64,000 nucleotides of DNA from Pseudonocardia sp. 73-21 (lineage in GTDB: Bacteria > Actinomycetota > Actinomycetes > Mycobacteriales > Pseudonocardiaceae), in contig NZ_MKVV01000014.1 in NCBI RefSeq assembly GCF_001899645.1, positions 146,897 to 210,896 of the forward strand, written 5' to 3'. The position numbers and the translations under genes were made by a program. Below are positions 8,077-15,283 of the stretch, in pieces. Position 1 is the stretch's first letter; every line of letters begins with the position of its first letter. Below the pieces are notes generated by a model, which saw only the letters and a program-made list of their open reading frames with translations, was not told the origin of the DNA and did not search any database.

Positions 8077-8679
8077 CTAGAGGCCCGAGCCGGGGCCGAC
8101 GTCGTCGCGGCCGGACGCGGGGGCGGCCGCCCCACCGGCGTCGCGGAACGAGTCGATCACGGCGGCGGGCTCGCGCAGCGCGTGGCGACCGGTGGGCACG
8201 TCCTCGGCGGCGTCCCGGGCCGCGTCCTCGAAGGCCGGGCCGCCCGCCGCGTCCACCGCCGCGTCGGCCTCCGGGTCCGCCGGCACCACGATGGCGGGCT
8301 CGGTCTCGACGGGCCGTGCCCCGTCCCCCACGTCGTGCACGGCCGCCTCCTCGGCGGAAGCGGCGCCGCCGTCGATGCCGACGTCGGTGCCCTCCCCGTC
8401 CGCCGTGCCGTCGGCCACCAGCCGCCCCGCCCGCTCGTCGTCCACCGGGAGCTCGTCGGGCTGCTCGCGGCGCAGCCGCTCGTCGAGGCTGTCGCCGCCG
8501 CGCATCCCGGCTCCGGTGACACCGTCCTCGTCGAGGCCGTACGGGCGGTCCGGGGGCACGTAGCCCGCGTCGAGCGCGTCGGCGCCGCCGGCAGGCCCGT
8601 CGAGGGTCTCGGCGTTGTCGAGCTGGACGGCGGCCCCCAGGTCGGGGGACTGCGGCTGCTGGTCGTCGGGGTGGGCCAT
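8077..8679 (-). CDS. DUF5709-family acidic hypothetical protein
   Basis: The 200-residue product is strongly acidic and predicted soluble, with much Ala, Gly and Asp. It carries the stretch DLGAAVQLDNAETLDGPAG and then DAGYVPPDRPYGLDEDGVT, which I recognise as DUF5709, and a later GIDGGAASAEEAAVHDV. These actinobacterial proteins have no established function. ATG at 8679 begins the conserved region; the longer open frame upstream runs antisense to the TetR gene and is ignored. It converges with the SDR gene with a 7-nt gap. Confidence 0.78.
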   Translation of the reverse strand: MAHPDDQQPQSPDLGAAVQLDNAETLDGPAGGADALDAGYVPPDRPYGLDEDGVTGAGMRGGDSLDERLRREQPDELPVDDERAGRLVADGTADGEGTDVGIDGGAASAEEAAVHDVGDGARPVETEPAIVVPADPEADAAVDAAGGPAFEDAARDAAEDVPTGRHALREPAAVIDSFRDAGGAAAPASGRDDVGPGSGL

Positions 8680-8748
8680 GGCGGCGGTGTACCCGGACCG
8701 CGCCGGGGCCACACCCTGGCCCGTCATCCGATGTGGTCTGATCCGGGC

Positions 8749-9360
8749 ATGACATCGGCGCGGCCGTCCGGGCCCATCCGGACGAGGGACGCCGCCGCGA
8801 CCCGCCGCGCGCTCCTCGCCGCGGGGCGGGAGCTGTTCGCGTCGGAGGGCTTCGACCGCACCACGGTCCGCGCGGTGGCCGAGCGGGCCGGGGTCAACCA
8901 GGCCCTGCTGTTCCGCTACTTCGGCAACAAGGAGGGCCTGTTCGCGGAGGCCATCCGCGACGACGCGCTGGAGGTGCTGGAGGCGGGCCCCCGTCGCGAC
9001 CTGCTGGAGCGCACCGTCGCGACGTTGTTCCACGCCTCGTCCGCCGCGGACGCCGAGCCGCTGCTGGCCGTGCTGCGGGGGGCGAGCAGCTCGCAGATCG
9101 GCGCCGAGGTGCGCCAGCAGCTCGCCGACTCCTACGTCTCCGCTTTCGCCGACCTGGTGGACACACCCGACCGGGCCGACGCCGTGCTGCGCGCCGAGCT
9201 GTTCCTGAGCTGGCTGCTGGGGATCTCCCTGTCGCGCTCGGCCGACCTGCCCGGGCACAGCCTCGACGAGGTAGCGGCGCAGGCCCACCTGCTGAGAGCG
9301 GCTCGGGCCCTGCTCGGGCCCCTCCCCGCCACCCTCGCCACTGATCCACCGGGTTCCTAG
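8749..9360 (+). CDS. TetR-family transcriptional regulator
   Basis: The 203-residue regulator has an N-terminal TetR helix-turn-helix: ALLAAGRELFASEGFDRTTV followed by VAERAGVNQALLFRYFGNKE. The C-terminal ligand domain is generic. The start is supported by TCTGAT at 8737-8742, six nt before the ATG, which would make the mRNA leaderless. It diverges from the DUF5709 gene (about 70 bp apart) and converges on an SDR gene. Its target is not evident, though divergent or self-regulation is usual. Confidence 0.88.
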   Translation: MTSARPSGPIRTRDAAATRRALLAAGRELFASEGFDRTTVRAVAERAGVNQALLFRYFGNKEGLFAEAIRDDALEVLEAGPRRDLLERTVATLFHASSAADAEPLLAVLRGASSSQIGAEVRQQLADSYVSAFADLVDTPDRADAVLRAELFLSWLLGISLSRSADLPGHSLDEVAAQAHLLRAARALLGPLPATLATDPPGS

Positions 9361-9388
9361 CGTCGCCACCGACGGCCGCCGGGGGCGG

Positions 9389-10336
9389 TCAGCCCGTGAG
9401 CTCCTGGCACAGCGTCCAGAGGCGTTCCCGGTCGGCGGGGGTCTCCCGCGTCCACGGCACGTAGTGCTCGGGCCGGGCCCGCCGGTCGTGCCAGAAGCGC
9501 CCGGTGCCGATCACCGCGGCGGGTGCGGCGCTGAGCCACACGGCGGTGTCGGCGCCCTCGTCCGGGGTGCGCAGGAGCGGCCCGACGACCGTGCGGAACG
9601 CGGGCAGCGAGCTGGTGACCCCGGGGGTGTCGGCCCAGCCGGGGTGCGTGGCGTGCACCGACACCCCGGACGCCGCGAGCCGGTCGGCCCACAGCCCGGT
9701 GAGCACCACCTGCATCCGCTTGGTGCGGGCGTAGGCGGCGGTGCCGCTGTAGGGCACCTTCGTCGACTCGACGTCGTCGAGCTCCAGCTTCTGCGCGTAC
9801 ATCCCGCCCGACGAGACGAACACGACCCGGCCGTCCGGGGCCAGCGACGGCGCGAGCAGCGAGGTGAGCAGGTGCGGGCCGAGCACGTGGGTGGCGAACG
9901 CCAGCTCGTGCCCCTGCGGCGAGAGCGTCCGGGACGGCGGCAGCACCCCCGCGTTGTGGATCAGCACGTGGGGCCCGGTGTCGGCCAGCTCCTTCGCGGC
10001 GCGGCGCACGTCGTCGAGGTCGGACAGGTCGCACAGCGTCACGTGCAGGTCCGCGCCCGGGACGGCGGCCGCCACCGCGTCGCGGGCCGCGGCGCCGCGC
10101 CCGGCGTCGCGGACGACGAGGTGCACGGTGGCGCCCAGCCGTGCGAGGCCCTCCACCGTCGCGAGGCCGAGCCCGGAGCTCGCCCCGGTGACGAGGACGA
10201 CGCGGCCGCGCAGGGCGTCGGGGGCGGGGTCGCCGCGGTCGCCGACGAAGCCCGCGGAGCGCAGCAGGTAGCCCAGCCGCGAGTAGCCGGGCGCGATGGT
10301 GCGGTCGAGAACGGTGTCGACGATGCGCGCGAGCAT
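9389..10336 (-). CDS. SDR-family oxidoreductase, DHRS12-like
   Basis: A 315-residue SDR with an N-terminal extension of about 45 residues before the cofactor motif VTGASSGLG. It has NAG (IHNAGVL), catalytic Ser in VFVSSGG, and YARTK for Tyr/Lys. SVHATHPGWADTPGV and the C-terminal HDRRARPEHYVPWTRET resemble the DHRS12/retinol dehydrogenase-like group. AGGGAG lies 8 nt before the ATG. It diverges from the alpha/beta hydrolase at 10381, suggesting a shared lipid-related role, which is only contextual. Confidence 0.85.
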   Translation of the reverse strand: MLARIVDTVLDRTIAPGYSRLGYLLRSAGFVGDRGDPAPDALRGRVVLVTGASSGLGLATVEGLARLGATVHLVVRDAGRGAAARDAVAAAVPGADLHVTLCDLSDLDDVRRAAKELADTGPHVLIHNAGVLPPSRTLSPQGHELAFATHVLGPHLLTSLLAPSLAPDGRVVFVSSGGMYAQKLELDDVESTKVPYSGTAAYARTKRMQVVLTGLWADRLAASGVSVHATHPGWADTPGVTSSLPAFRTVVGPLLRTPDEGADTAVWLSAAPAAVIGTGRFWHDRRARPEHYVPWTRETPADRERLWTLCQELTG

Positions 10337-10380
10337 GATTGCGTCTCCCTGTTCCGGTGATTGCCCACTAGCCTGCCCGG

Positions 10381-11241
10381 ATGGGCAGAACTGCGCTCCT
10401 CGTGGGCACCTCCGACGGCACGCGGCTGGTCGGGCAACGCTGGACGGTCGACGGGGAGGCGCGGGCCGCGCTCGTCCTCGTCCACGGGATGGGCGAGCAC
10501 TCGCTGCGCTACGACCGTGTGGGCAAGGCGCTGGCCGCCGCCGGCATCGAGGTACTGGCCGTCGACCAGCGCGGGCACGGCCGCACCGCGGGCATCTCCG
10601 GCGAGCCGCTGGGTTCGCTGGGCAAGCCCGGCTGGGACGGGCTCGCCGCCGATCTCGCCCTGGTGGTGCGCAGCACCCGCGGGGAGCGGCCGGAGATCCC
10701 GATCGTCGTGCTCGGCCACAGCATGGGCTCCTGGGTGGTGCAGCAGTACCTGCTGGAGCACTCCGACGACATAGCCGCCGCCGTGCTCACCGGCACCGCC
10801 GCGCTCGACCAGGTGGTGACGGTGGTCGACCCCACCAAGGAGGTGGACCTCAGCGCGTTCAACGGGCCGTTCGCCCCGGCCCGCACCGACTTCGACTGGC
10901 TCTCGCGCGACGAGCAGGAGGTGGACGACTACGTGGCCGAGCCGCTGTGCGGCTTCGGCCTCGACACCGACGCCACCGTGGGCATGGTCGCCGCGGCGCC
11001 CCGGCTCGCGGACGTGTCCTCCCTGCGCAAGGGCCTGCCCGTCTACATCGCGGTGGGCTCGGCCGATCCCGTCAACGCGGGCGGCGCCTGGCTGGCGCCG
11101 CTGCTGGAGCGCTACGAGGCCGCGGGGGTCGACCTCACCACGAAGGTCTACGACGGCGCCCGCCACGAGGTGTTCAACGAGACCAACCGCGACGAGGTGG
11201 TGGCCGACCTGATCACCTGGCTCGACGCGAAGCTCGCCTAG
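10381..11241 (+). CDS. Alpha/beta hydrolase, monoacylglycerol lipase-like
   Basis: The 286-residue enzyme has the alpha/beta hydrolase fold. The oxyanion motif is VLVHGMGEHSLRY, the nucleophile elbow GHSMGS places Ser at about residue 117, the Asp is in VGSADPVN and the His in DGARHEVFNE. The lysophospholipase/monoacylglycerol lipase subgroup is suggested by HGMGEHSLRYD and VDQRGHGRT. A leaderless promoter is likely: TAGCCT at 10369-10374, six nt before the ATG. Its TAG shares a CTAG with the stop of the convergent gene. A signal peptide is not seen, so it should be cytoplasmic. Confidence 0.87.
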   Translation: MGRTALLVGTSDGTRLVGQRWTVDGEARAALVLVHGMGEHSLRYDRVGKALAAAGIEVLAVDQRGHGRTAGISGEPLGSLGKPGWDGLAADLALVVRSTRGERPEIPIVVLGHSMGSWVVQQYLLEHSDDIAAAVLTGTAALDQVVTVVDPTKEVDLSAFNGPFAPARTDFDWLSRDEQEVDDYVAEPLCGFGLDTDATVGMVAAAPRLADVSSLRKGLPVYIAVGSADPVNAGGAWLAPLLERYEAAGVDLTTKVYDGARHEVFNETNRDEVVADLITWLDAKLA

Positions 11242-11546
11242 CGTTCGACGTGCACCTGAACGGACCGGCCGTCCCCGGACAGCCAGCCCTTCTTCTCCGC
11301 GTAGCCGGTCATGGCGCTCCAGCGCTCCGCCCAGTCGGGCGCCGTGGCCAGCAGCGCGGCGCGGGAGCGCAGCACCGCGAGATCCAGGTGGGCGTTGTCG
11401 GAGTCCACCAGCTCCCCGGTGCCCGTGGTCCTCAGCGCCGTGCGCAGGGCCGCCTCGTCGAGATCGGTCTCCAGGTGCAGCCGGCCGCAGTCGTCGGCGT
11501 CGCTCACGACGGCGCCGTCCTTCCCCACTCGCACGATCATGGCCAT
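11238..11546 (-). CDS. Conserved hypothetical protein (102 aa)
   Basis: A small, soluble, slightly acidic protein with two alternating parts: a probable beta region (MIVRVGKDGAVVSD) and an alpha region ending in WAERWSAMTGYAEKKGWLS. No motif suggests catalysis, and I do not recognise a named family. It ends in a CTAG tetranucleotide that also supplies the stop of the convergent hydrolase gene. It lies about 75 nt downstream of the FhuF-like gene on the same strand, so read-through from that iron-regulated promoter is possible but unproven. Confidence 0.6.
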   Translation of the reverse strand: MAMIVRVGKDGAVVSDADDCGRLHLETDLDEAALRTALRTTGTGELVDSDNAHLDLAVLRSRAALLATAPDWAERWSAMTGYAEKKGWLSGDGRSVQVHVER

Positions 11547-11620
11547 AGTCTTCCACCCGTGGCACTCCCCGAGGAGATCTCGGTGGTCACCGTCGGGCGG
11601 GCAGCCCGCTCACCGGCTGA

Positions 11621-12508
11621 TCAGGGGGACCGGCGGCGCTCCCACCAGTACACCTGACGCTCCTCGCAACCCGCGGCGTCGCGCAGGGAGCAGGTTCCGC
11701 AGTAGAGCGGCTCGCCTGCGCGGCGCGGGAACCGCTCCCGGTAGGCCCGCGTCTCGGCGTCCAGCGTGGCCGGGTCGGGCTCGGGGCCCGGCGGGGTCTG
11801 GTAGCTGAGGCAGCAGCCCGCCTTGCGTCCGAGGTAGAGCGGGCCGATGGCGGTCTCGGCCACCCGCACCGTCGGGCGCTGCCGCCACGGCGCGCCGGGC
11901 GCGTCCAGCGCGGCCCGCACCGCGTCGACGGCGCGCTGGTCCACGGGCAGCCCGGGGACGTGGAGCACGGCCGAACCCACGCCGTCGGCCACCTCCGTCC
12001 ACGCCGCGGACCGCCCGACGCGGCCGAGCCGCCGGCAGGCCTCCACCAGTGGCCCCGCCACGTCGACCAGTGCCGCCAACGCCGGCGCCGTCGGGTCCTC
12101 GACGACCCGGACCCCGTCCATCCCCGCCCACGGATGCCCGGCGGCGACGGCCACGGCGACCGGGCCGGGATCGACACGCCCGGGCCTGCCGTCGGCCTCC
12201 ACCCGCCACCGCACCGCGTCGGCCTCCACGAGCAGCCCGGCCGACGCCGTCGCCAGCGTGAATGCGACGGCACCGGCGAGCTCCCCCGCCACCCAGCTGA
12301 CCAGCCACTTCGCCGCGGCGGCCGGGGTCGCGTCGTACTCGCCGACCAACCGGGCGTGCACCGCGGGCAGGGAGGCGAGCACCGCCTCCGGGCCCGCCCA
12401 GCTACCCGTGGACCCGGCCGCGTCGTAGCGACCCGTGAAGACCGGCAGCTGCGCGGCGAACCACCGCGACGGCGACGGGGCGGCGAGCAGGAGATCGGAG
12501 GCACTCAC
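11621..12508 (-). CDS. FhuF-like (2Fe-2S) ferric siderophore reductase
   Basis: The 295-residue protein ends with the FhuF-type iron-sulfur motif: GCCLSYQ, a spacer, then GTCSLRD, giving CC-x(n)-C-x2-C style ligands (here CC ... CGTC, followed by another Cys in GCEERQ). FhuF-like proteins reduce ferric iron from imported siderophores. The N-terminal part has the DATPAAAAKWLVSWVAGEL helix common in this family. The GTG start has TAATTT exactly 6 nt upstream, and a 19-bp iron box overlaps that promoter, so iron repression is expected. The gene stands alone rather than with siderophore transporters. Confidence 0.85.
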   Translation of the reverse strand: MSASDLLLAAPSPSRWFAAQLPVFTGRYDAAGSTGSWAGPEAVLASLPAVHARLVGEYDATPAAAAKWLVSWVAGELAGAVAFTLATASAGLLVEADAVRWRVEADGRPGRVDPGPVAVAVAAGHPWAGMDGVRVVEDPTAPALAALVDVAGPLVEACRRLGRVGRSAAWTEVADGVGSAVLHVPGLPVDQRAVDAVRAALDAPGAPWRQRPTVRVAETAIGPLYLGRKAGCCLSYQTPPGPEPDPATLDAETRAYRERFPRRAGEPLYCGTCSLRDAAGCEERQVYWWERRRSP

Positions 12509-12517
12509 GCCGTCAAA

Positions 12518-12536
12518 TTAGGACAGCCTTGCCTCA
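12518..12536. promoter_or_regulatory. Iron box (IdeR/DtxR-type operator) of the FhuF-like gene
   Basis: The sequence TTAGGACAGCCTTGCCTCA agrees at 15 of 19 positions with the actinobacterial iron-box consensus TWAGGTWAGSCTWACCTWA. It overlaps the TAATTT hexamer six nt before the FhuF-like GTG, so Fe-loaded IdeR/DmdR would block RNA polymerase directly. The other end overlaps the last codon of gntP, which reads in the same direction and is probably unaffected. Confidence 0.75.
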
Positions 12537-13874
12537 TACGACCAGTCCGAGCAGCAGGACGAACACCAGCCCGACCACGGAGATGATCGTCTCCATCACC
12601 GACCACGTCTTGATGTTCTGCCCGACACTCAGCCCGAAGTATTCCTTGACCAGCCAGAACCCCGCGTCGTTGACGTGGGAGAAGAACAGCGAGCCGGCGC
12701 CGATGGCCAGCACCAGCAGCGAGGTCTCCCCCGGGTCGAGGGTGCTGACGAGCGGCGCCAGGATCCCCGCCGCCGTCACGGTCGCGACCGTCGCCGAGCC
12801 GGTGGCCAACCGGATCAGCACCGCGATGAACCACGCCAGCAGCAGCACGGAGACACCGCTGCCCGCCACGAAGCCGGCGATGAGGTCGCCGATCTTGGTG
12901 TCCACCAGCGTCTGCTTGAACCCGCCACCCGCCGCGACGATGAGGAGGATGCCCGCGATCGGCGGCAGCGACTTCTCGATCGACGACGAGACGCCGCGCA
13001 CGCCCATCCCGCGCCCGAGCGTGAACATCGCGACGACGACGGCGATCAGGAGCGCGATCAGCGGCGTGCCGACGAAGTCGAAGACCCCCCGCATCAGGTC
13101 GCCCTTGGCCGTGAAGATGTCGACCAGCGCCTTGCCCATCATGAGGACGACGGGCAGCAGCACGGTGGCCAGCGTGAGGCCGAACGTGGGCCGGACGCGC
13201 GTCTCGACGGCCGTGCCCCCGCCGGACGGGGCCTCGGAGAACAGTTCCGGCGCCGGCACGTCCACCCACCGCGCGGCGACGCGGGCGAACAGCGGCCCGG
13301 CGATCGCGATGGTCGGGATGGCGATGAGCACGCCGAGCCCGAGCGTCAGCCCGAGGTTCGCGTTGAGCGCGGCCACGGCCACGAGGGGGCCGGGGTGCGG
13401 CGGGATGAACCCGTGCATCGCCGACAGGCCGGCGAGTGCGGGGATGCCGACCGCGATGATCGACAGTCCGGAGCGCCGGGCCACCAGGAAGATCACGGGC
13501 ATCAGCAGCACGAGGCCGATCTCGAAGAACATCGGCAGCCCGATCAGGGCCCCGACCAGCGCCATCGCCCACGGCAGCGTGCGCGTGCTGGAGCGTCCGA
13601 TGATCGTGTCGACGATCTGGTCGGCCCCGCCGGAGTCGGCCAGCAGCTTGCCGAACATCGCGCCGAGCGCGATCAGCGTGCCGACGCTCGCGGCGGTGTC
13701 GCCGAACCCCTTGGAGAAGCCCGTGACGGCGTCGCCCACGGGCCTCCCGGCGATCGCGGCGACGACCAGCGAACCGACGGTCAGCCCCAGGAACGGATGG
13801 ACGTGGAAGCGTGTGATGAGCAGGACGATGACGGCGATGCCGACGAGCGCGGCCGCGATGAGCTGGAACGCCAC
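12534..13874 (-). CDS. gntP: GntP-family gluconate:H+ symporter
   Basis: The 446-residue permease has about 12-14 membrane helices. GntP-family motifs are present: HPFLGLTVGSLVVA at the start, GFGDTAASVGTLIALGAMFGK, and FSHVNDAGFWLVKEY near the C-terminus. It imports gluconate or a related sugar acid with protons. It follows gntK by 2 nt on the same strand, with GGAGGT inside the end of gntK serving its GTG start. Regulation should come from the GntR encoded divergently. The gluconate assignment rests on the kinase partner. Confidence 0.9.
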   Translation of the reverse strand: MAFQLIAAALVGIAVIVLLITRFHVHPFLGLTVGSLVVAAIAGRPVGDAVTGFSKGFGDTAASVGTLIALGAMFGKLLADSGGADQIVDTIIGRSSTRTLPWAMALVGALIGLPMFFEIGLVLLMPVIFLVARRSGLSIIAVGIPALAGLSAMHGFIPPHPGPLVAVAALNANLGLTLGLGVLIAIPTIAIAGPLFARVAARWVDVPAPELFSEAPSGGGTAVETRVRPTFGLTLATVLLPVVLMMGKALVDIFTAKGDLMRGVFDFVGTPLIALLIAVVVAMFTLGRGMGVRGVSSSIEKSLPPIAGILLIVAAGGGFKQTLVDTKIGDLIAGFVAGSGVSVLLLAWFIAVLIRLATGSATVATVTAAGILAPLVSTLDPGETSLLVLAIGAGSLFFSHVNDAGFWLVKEYFGLSVGQNIKTWSVMETIISVVGLVFVLLLGLVV

Positions 13875-13876
13875 GG

Positions 13877-14395
13877 TCAGACCTCCGATCCGGTGGTGAC
13901 GGCGAGGTAGTCCTCGACGAGCTCGTCGACGGTCCGGTCGAGGCCCAGGGCCACGCCGTTCTCGTCGGGGCCGAGCGGTTCGAGGGTGGCGAACTGCGAG
14001 TCGACGAGGCTGGCCGGCATGAAGTGCCCGAGGCGGCCCTGCACCCGGCGGGCGACCACCTCGGGGCTCCCGTCGAGGTGCACGAAGAACTGTGTGGGCG
14101 CGGCGTCGCGGAGGACGCCGCGGTAGGAGCGCTTGAGCGCCGAGCAGCTGACCACTCCGCCGCCGTCGGCGTGCGCGGCCAGCCAGGCGCCGATGGTGTG
14201 CAGCCAGGGCAACCGGTCGGCGTCGTCGAGCGGCACTCCGGCGGCCATCTTGGCGACGTTCTCCGGCGGGTGGAAGTCGTCGGCGTCGGCGAACGGGACG
14301 CGCAGACGCTGGGCCAGCGCGGCGCCGACGGTGGTCTTGCCGGAGCCGGAGACGCCCATGACGGTGAGCAGCGGCGGCGAGGGTGGGACGTGCAT
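13877..14395 (-). CDS. gntK: Gluconokinase
   Basis: The 172-residue kinase phosphorylates gluconate to 6-phosphogluconate, feeding the pentose phosphate pathway. The Walker A motif GVSGSGKTT is at about residues 14-22. Family motifs DADDFHPPENVAKMAAGVPL and CSALKRSYRGVLR follow, as does GHFMPASLVDSQFATLEPL. The length is typical of the small GntK family. It is first in an operon with gntP. The upstream region holds a GntR operator candidate at 14439-14449. Confidence 0.95.
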   Translation of the reverse strand: MHVPPSPPLLTVMGVSGSGKTTVGAALAQRLRVPFADADDFHPPENVAKMAAGVPLDDADRLPWLHTIGAWLAAHADGGGVVSCSALKRSYRGVLRDAAPTQFFVHLDGSPEVVARRVQGRLGHFMPASLVDSQFATLEPLGPDENGVALGLDRTVDELVEDYLAVTTGSEV

Positions 14396-14438
14396 CGTTG
14401 CGGTCCTCTCGTGAACGGTGTCCCCAGAGTCCGCTTAT

Positions 14439-14449
14439 AAGTACTACTT
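14439..14449. promoter_or_regulatory. Operator for the divergent GntR regulator
   Basis: AAGTACTACTT is a perfect palindrome (AAGTA, C, TACTT) and fits the GT-n3-AC core typical of FadR/GntR-type operators. It lies midway between gntK and gntR in an unusually A+T-rich stretch. A TTGCAA (14450-14455) and GATATT (14471-14476) downstream could be the -35 and -10 of gntR, so one bound dimer could control both directions. Confidence 0.65.
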
Positions 14450-14508
14450 TTGCAAGACTGGATCGGTTTAGATATTACGAATTGCTGATGCGGTGCCAGG
14501 ATGAGCCG

Positions 14509-15237
14509 GTGACGCTCCCGCAGAACGGACTGCACGCCGACATGCTCGACCGGATCGGCGTGCTGCTGGCCTCGGGCGAGCTCGCCGAGGGCCAGGTCCT
14601 GCGGGCCGACGACCTGGGGGTGCGTTTCGGCGTCTCGCGCACCGTCGTCCGCGAGGCCGTGCGCGTCCTGGAGTCGATGGGCATGGTCAGCAGCCGCCGC
14701 CGCGTGGGCACCACCGTCGCGCCGCGGTCGCGCTGGAACGTCTACGACCCCCTGCTCATCCGCTGGCGCCTCGCCGGCCCCGGCCGCGACGACCAGCTGC
14801 GCTCGCTCTCGGAGCTGCGCGCCGGGTTCGAGCCGGTGGCCGCCCGCTACGCCGCGGGGCGCGCCACCCCCGAGCAGTGCGGGGCGCTCACCGGCGCCGT
14901 GATGGACATGGCGGTGCACGGCCGCTCCGGCGACCTCGACGCCTACCTCGACGCCGACGTCCGCTTCCACCGCGCCCTGCTGGAGGCCACGGGCAACGAG
15001 ATGCTGGCCGCACTGGCCGACGTCGTGACCGAGGTGCTCACGGGCCGCACCCACCACGGCCTGATGCCCGCCCTCCCGGAGCCGGCCGCGATCCGCCTGC
15101 ACGGCGACGTGGCGGAAGCCGTGGGGTCCGGCGACGCCGACGCCGCGGAACGGGCCATGCGGGCGATCATCAGCGAGGCCGCCGGGGCGATGCTGGGGCC
15201 GGACCAGGCGGTCGGTGGTCGCGGGACCCGACCATGA
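14509..15237 (+). CDS. gntR: FadR-type GntR regulator (FCD domain), probable gluconate repressor
   Basis: The regulator has an N-terminal winged helix (GELAEGQVLRADDLGVRFGV then SRTVVREAVRVLESMGMV) and a C-terminal FCD ligand domain with the conserved metal-binding pattern (DADVRFHRALLEATGN and a later RLHGDVAEAV). It is transcribed away from gntK-gntP and a palindromic operator lies between them, so it probably represses gluconate uptake until ligand binds. GTG at 14509 is preferred because AGGATGAG precedes it by a few nt; an in-frame ATG at 14488 is possible. Length from 14509 is 242 residues. Confidence 0.85.
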   Translation: MTLPQNGLHADMLDRIGVLLASGELAEGQVLRADDLGVRFGVSRTVVREAVRVLESMGMVSSRRRVGTTVAPRSRWNVYDPLLIRWRLAGPGRDDQLRSLSELRAGFEPVAARYAAGRATPEQCGALTGAVMDMAVHGRSGDLDAYLDADVRFHRALLEATGNEMLAALADVVTEVLTGRTHHGLMPALPEPAAIRLHGDVAEAVGSGDADAAERAMRAIISEAAGAMLGPDQAVGGRGTRP

Positions 15238-15283
15238 GCGGGAGAGGCTGCCTGCGCCCTCCGCGCCGGGCAGGATGACCCCC

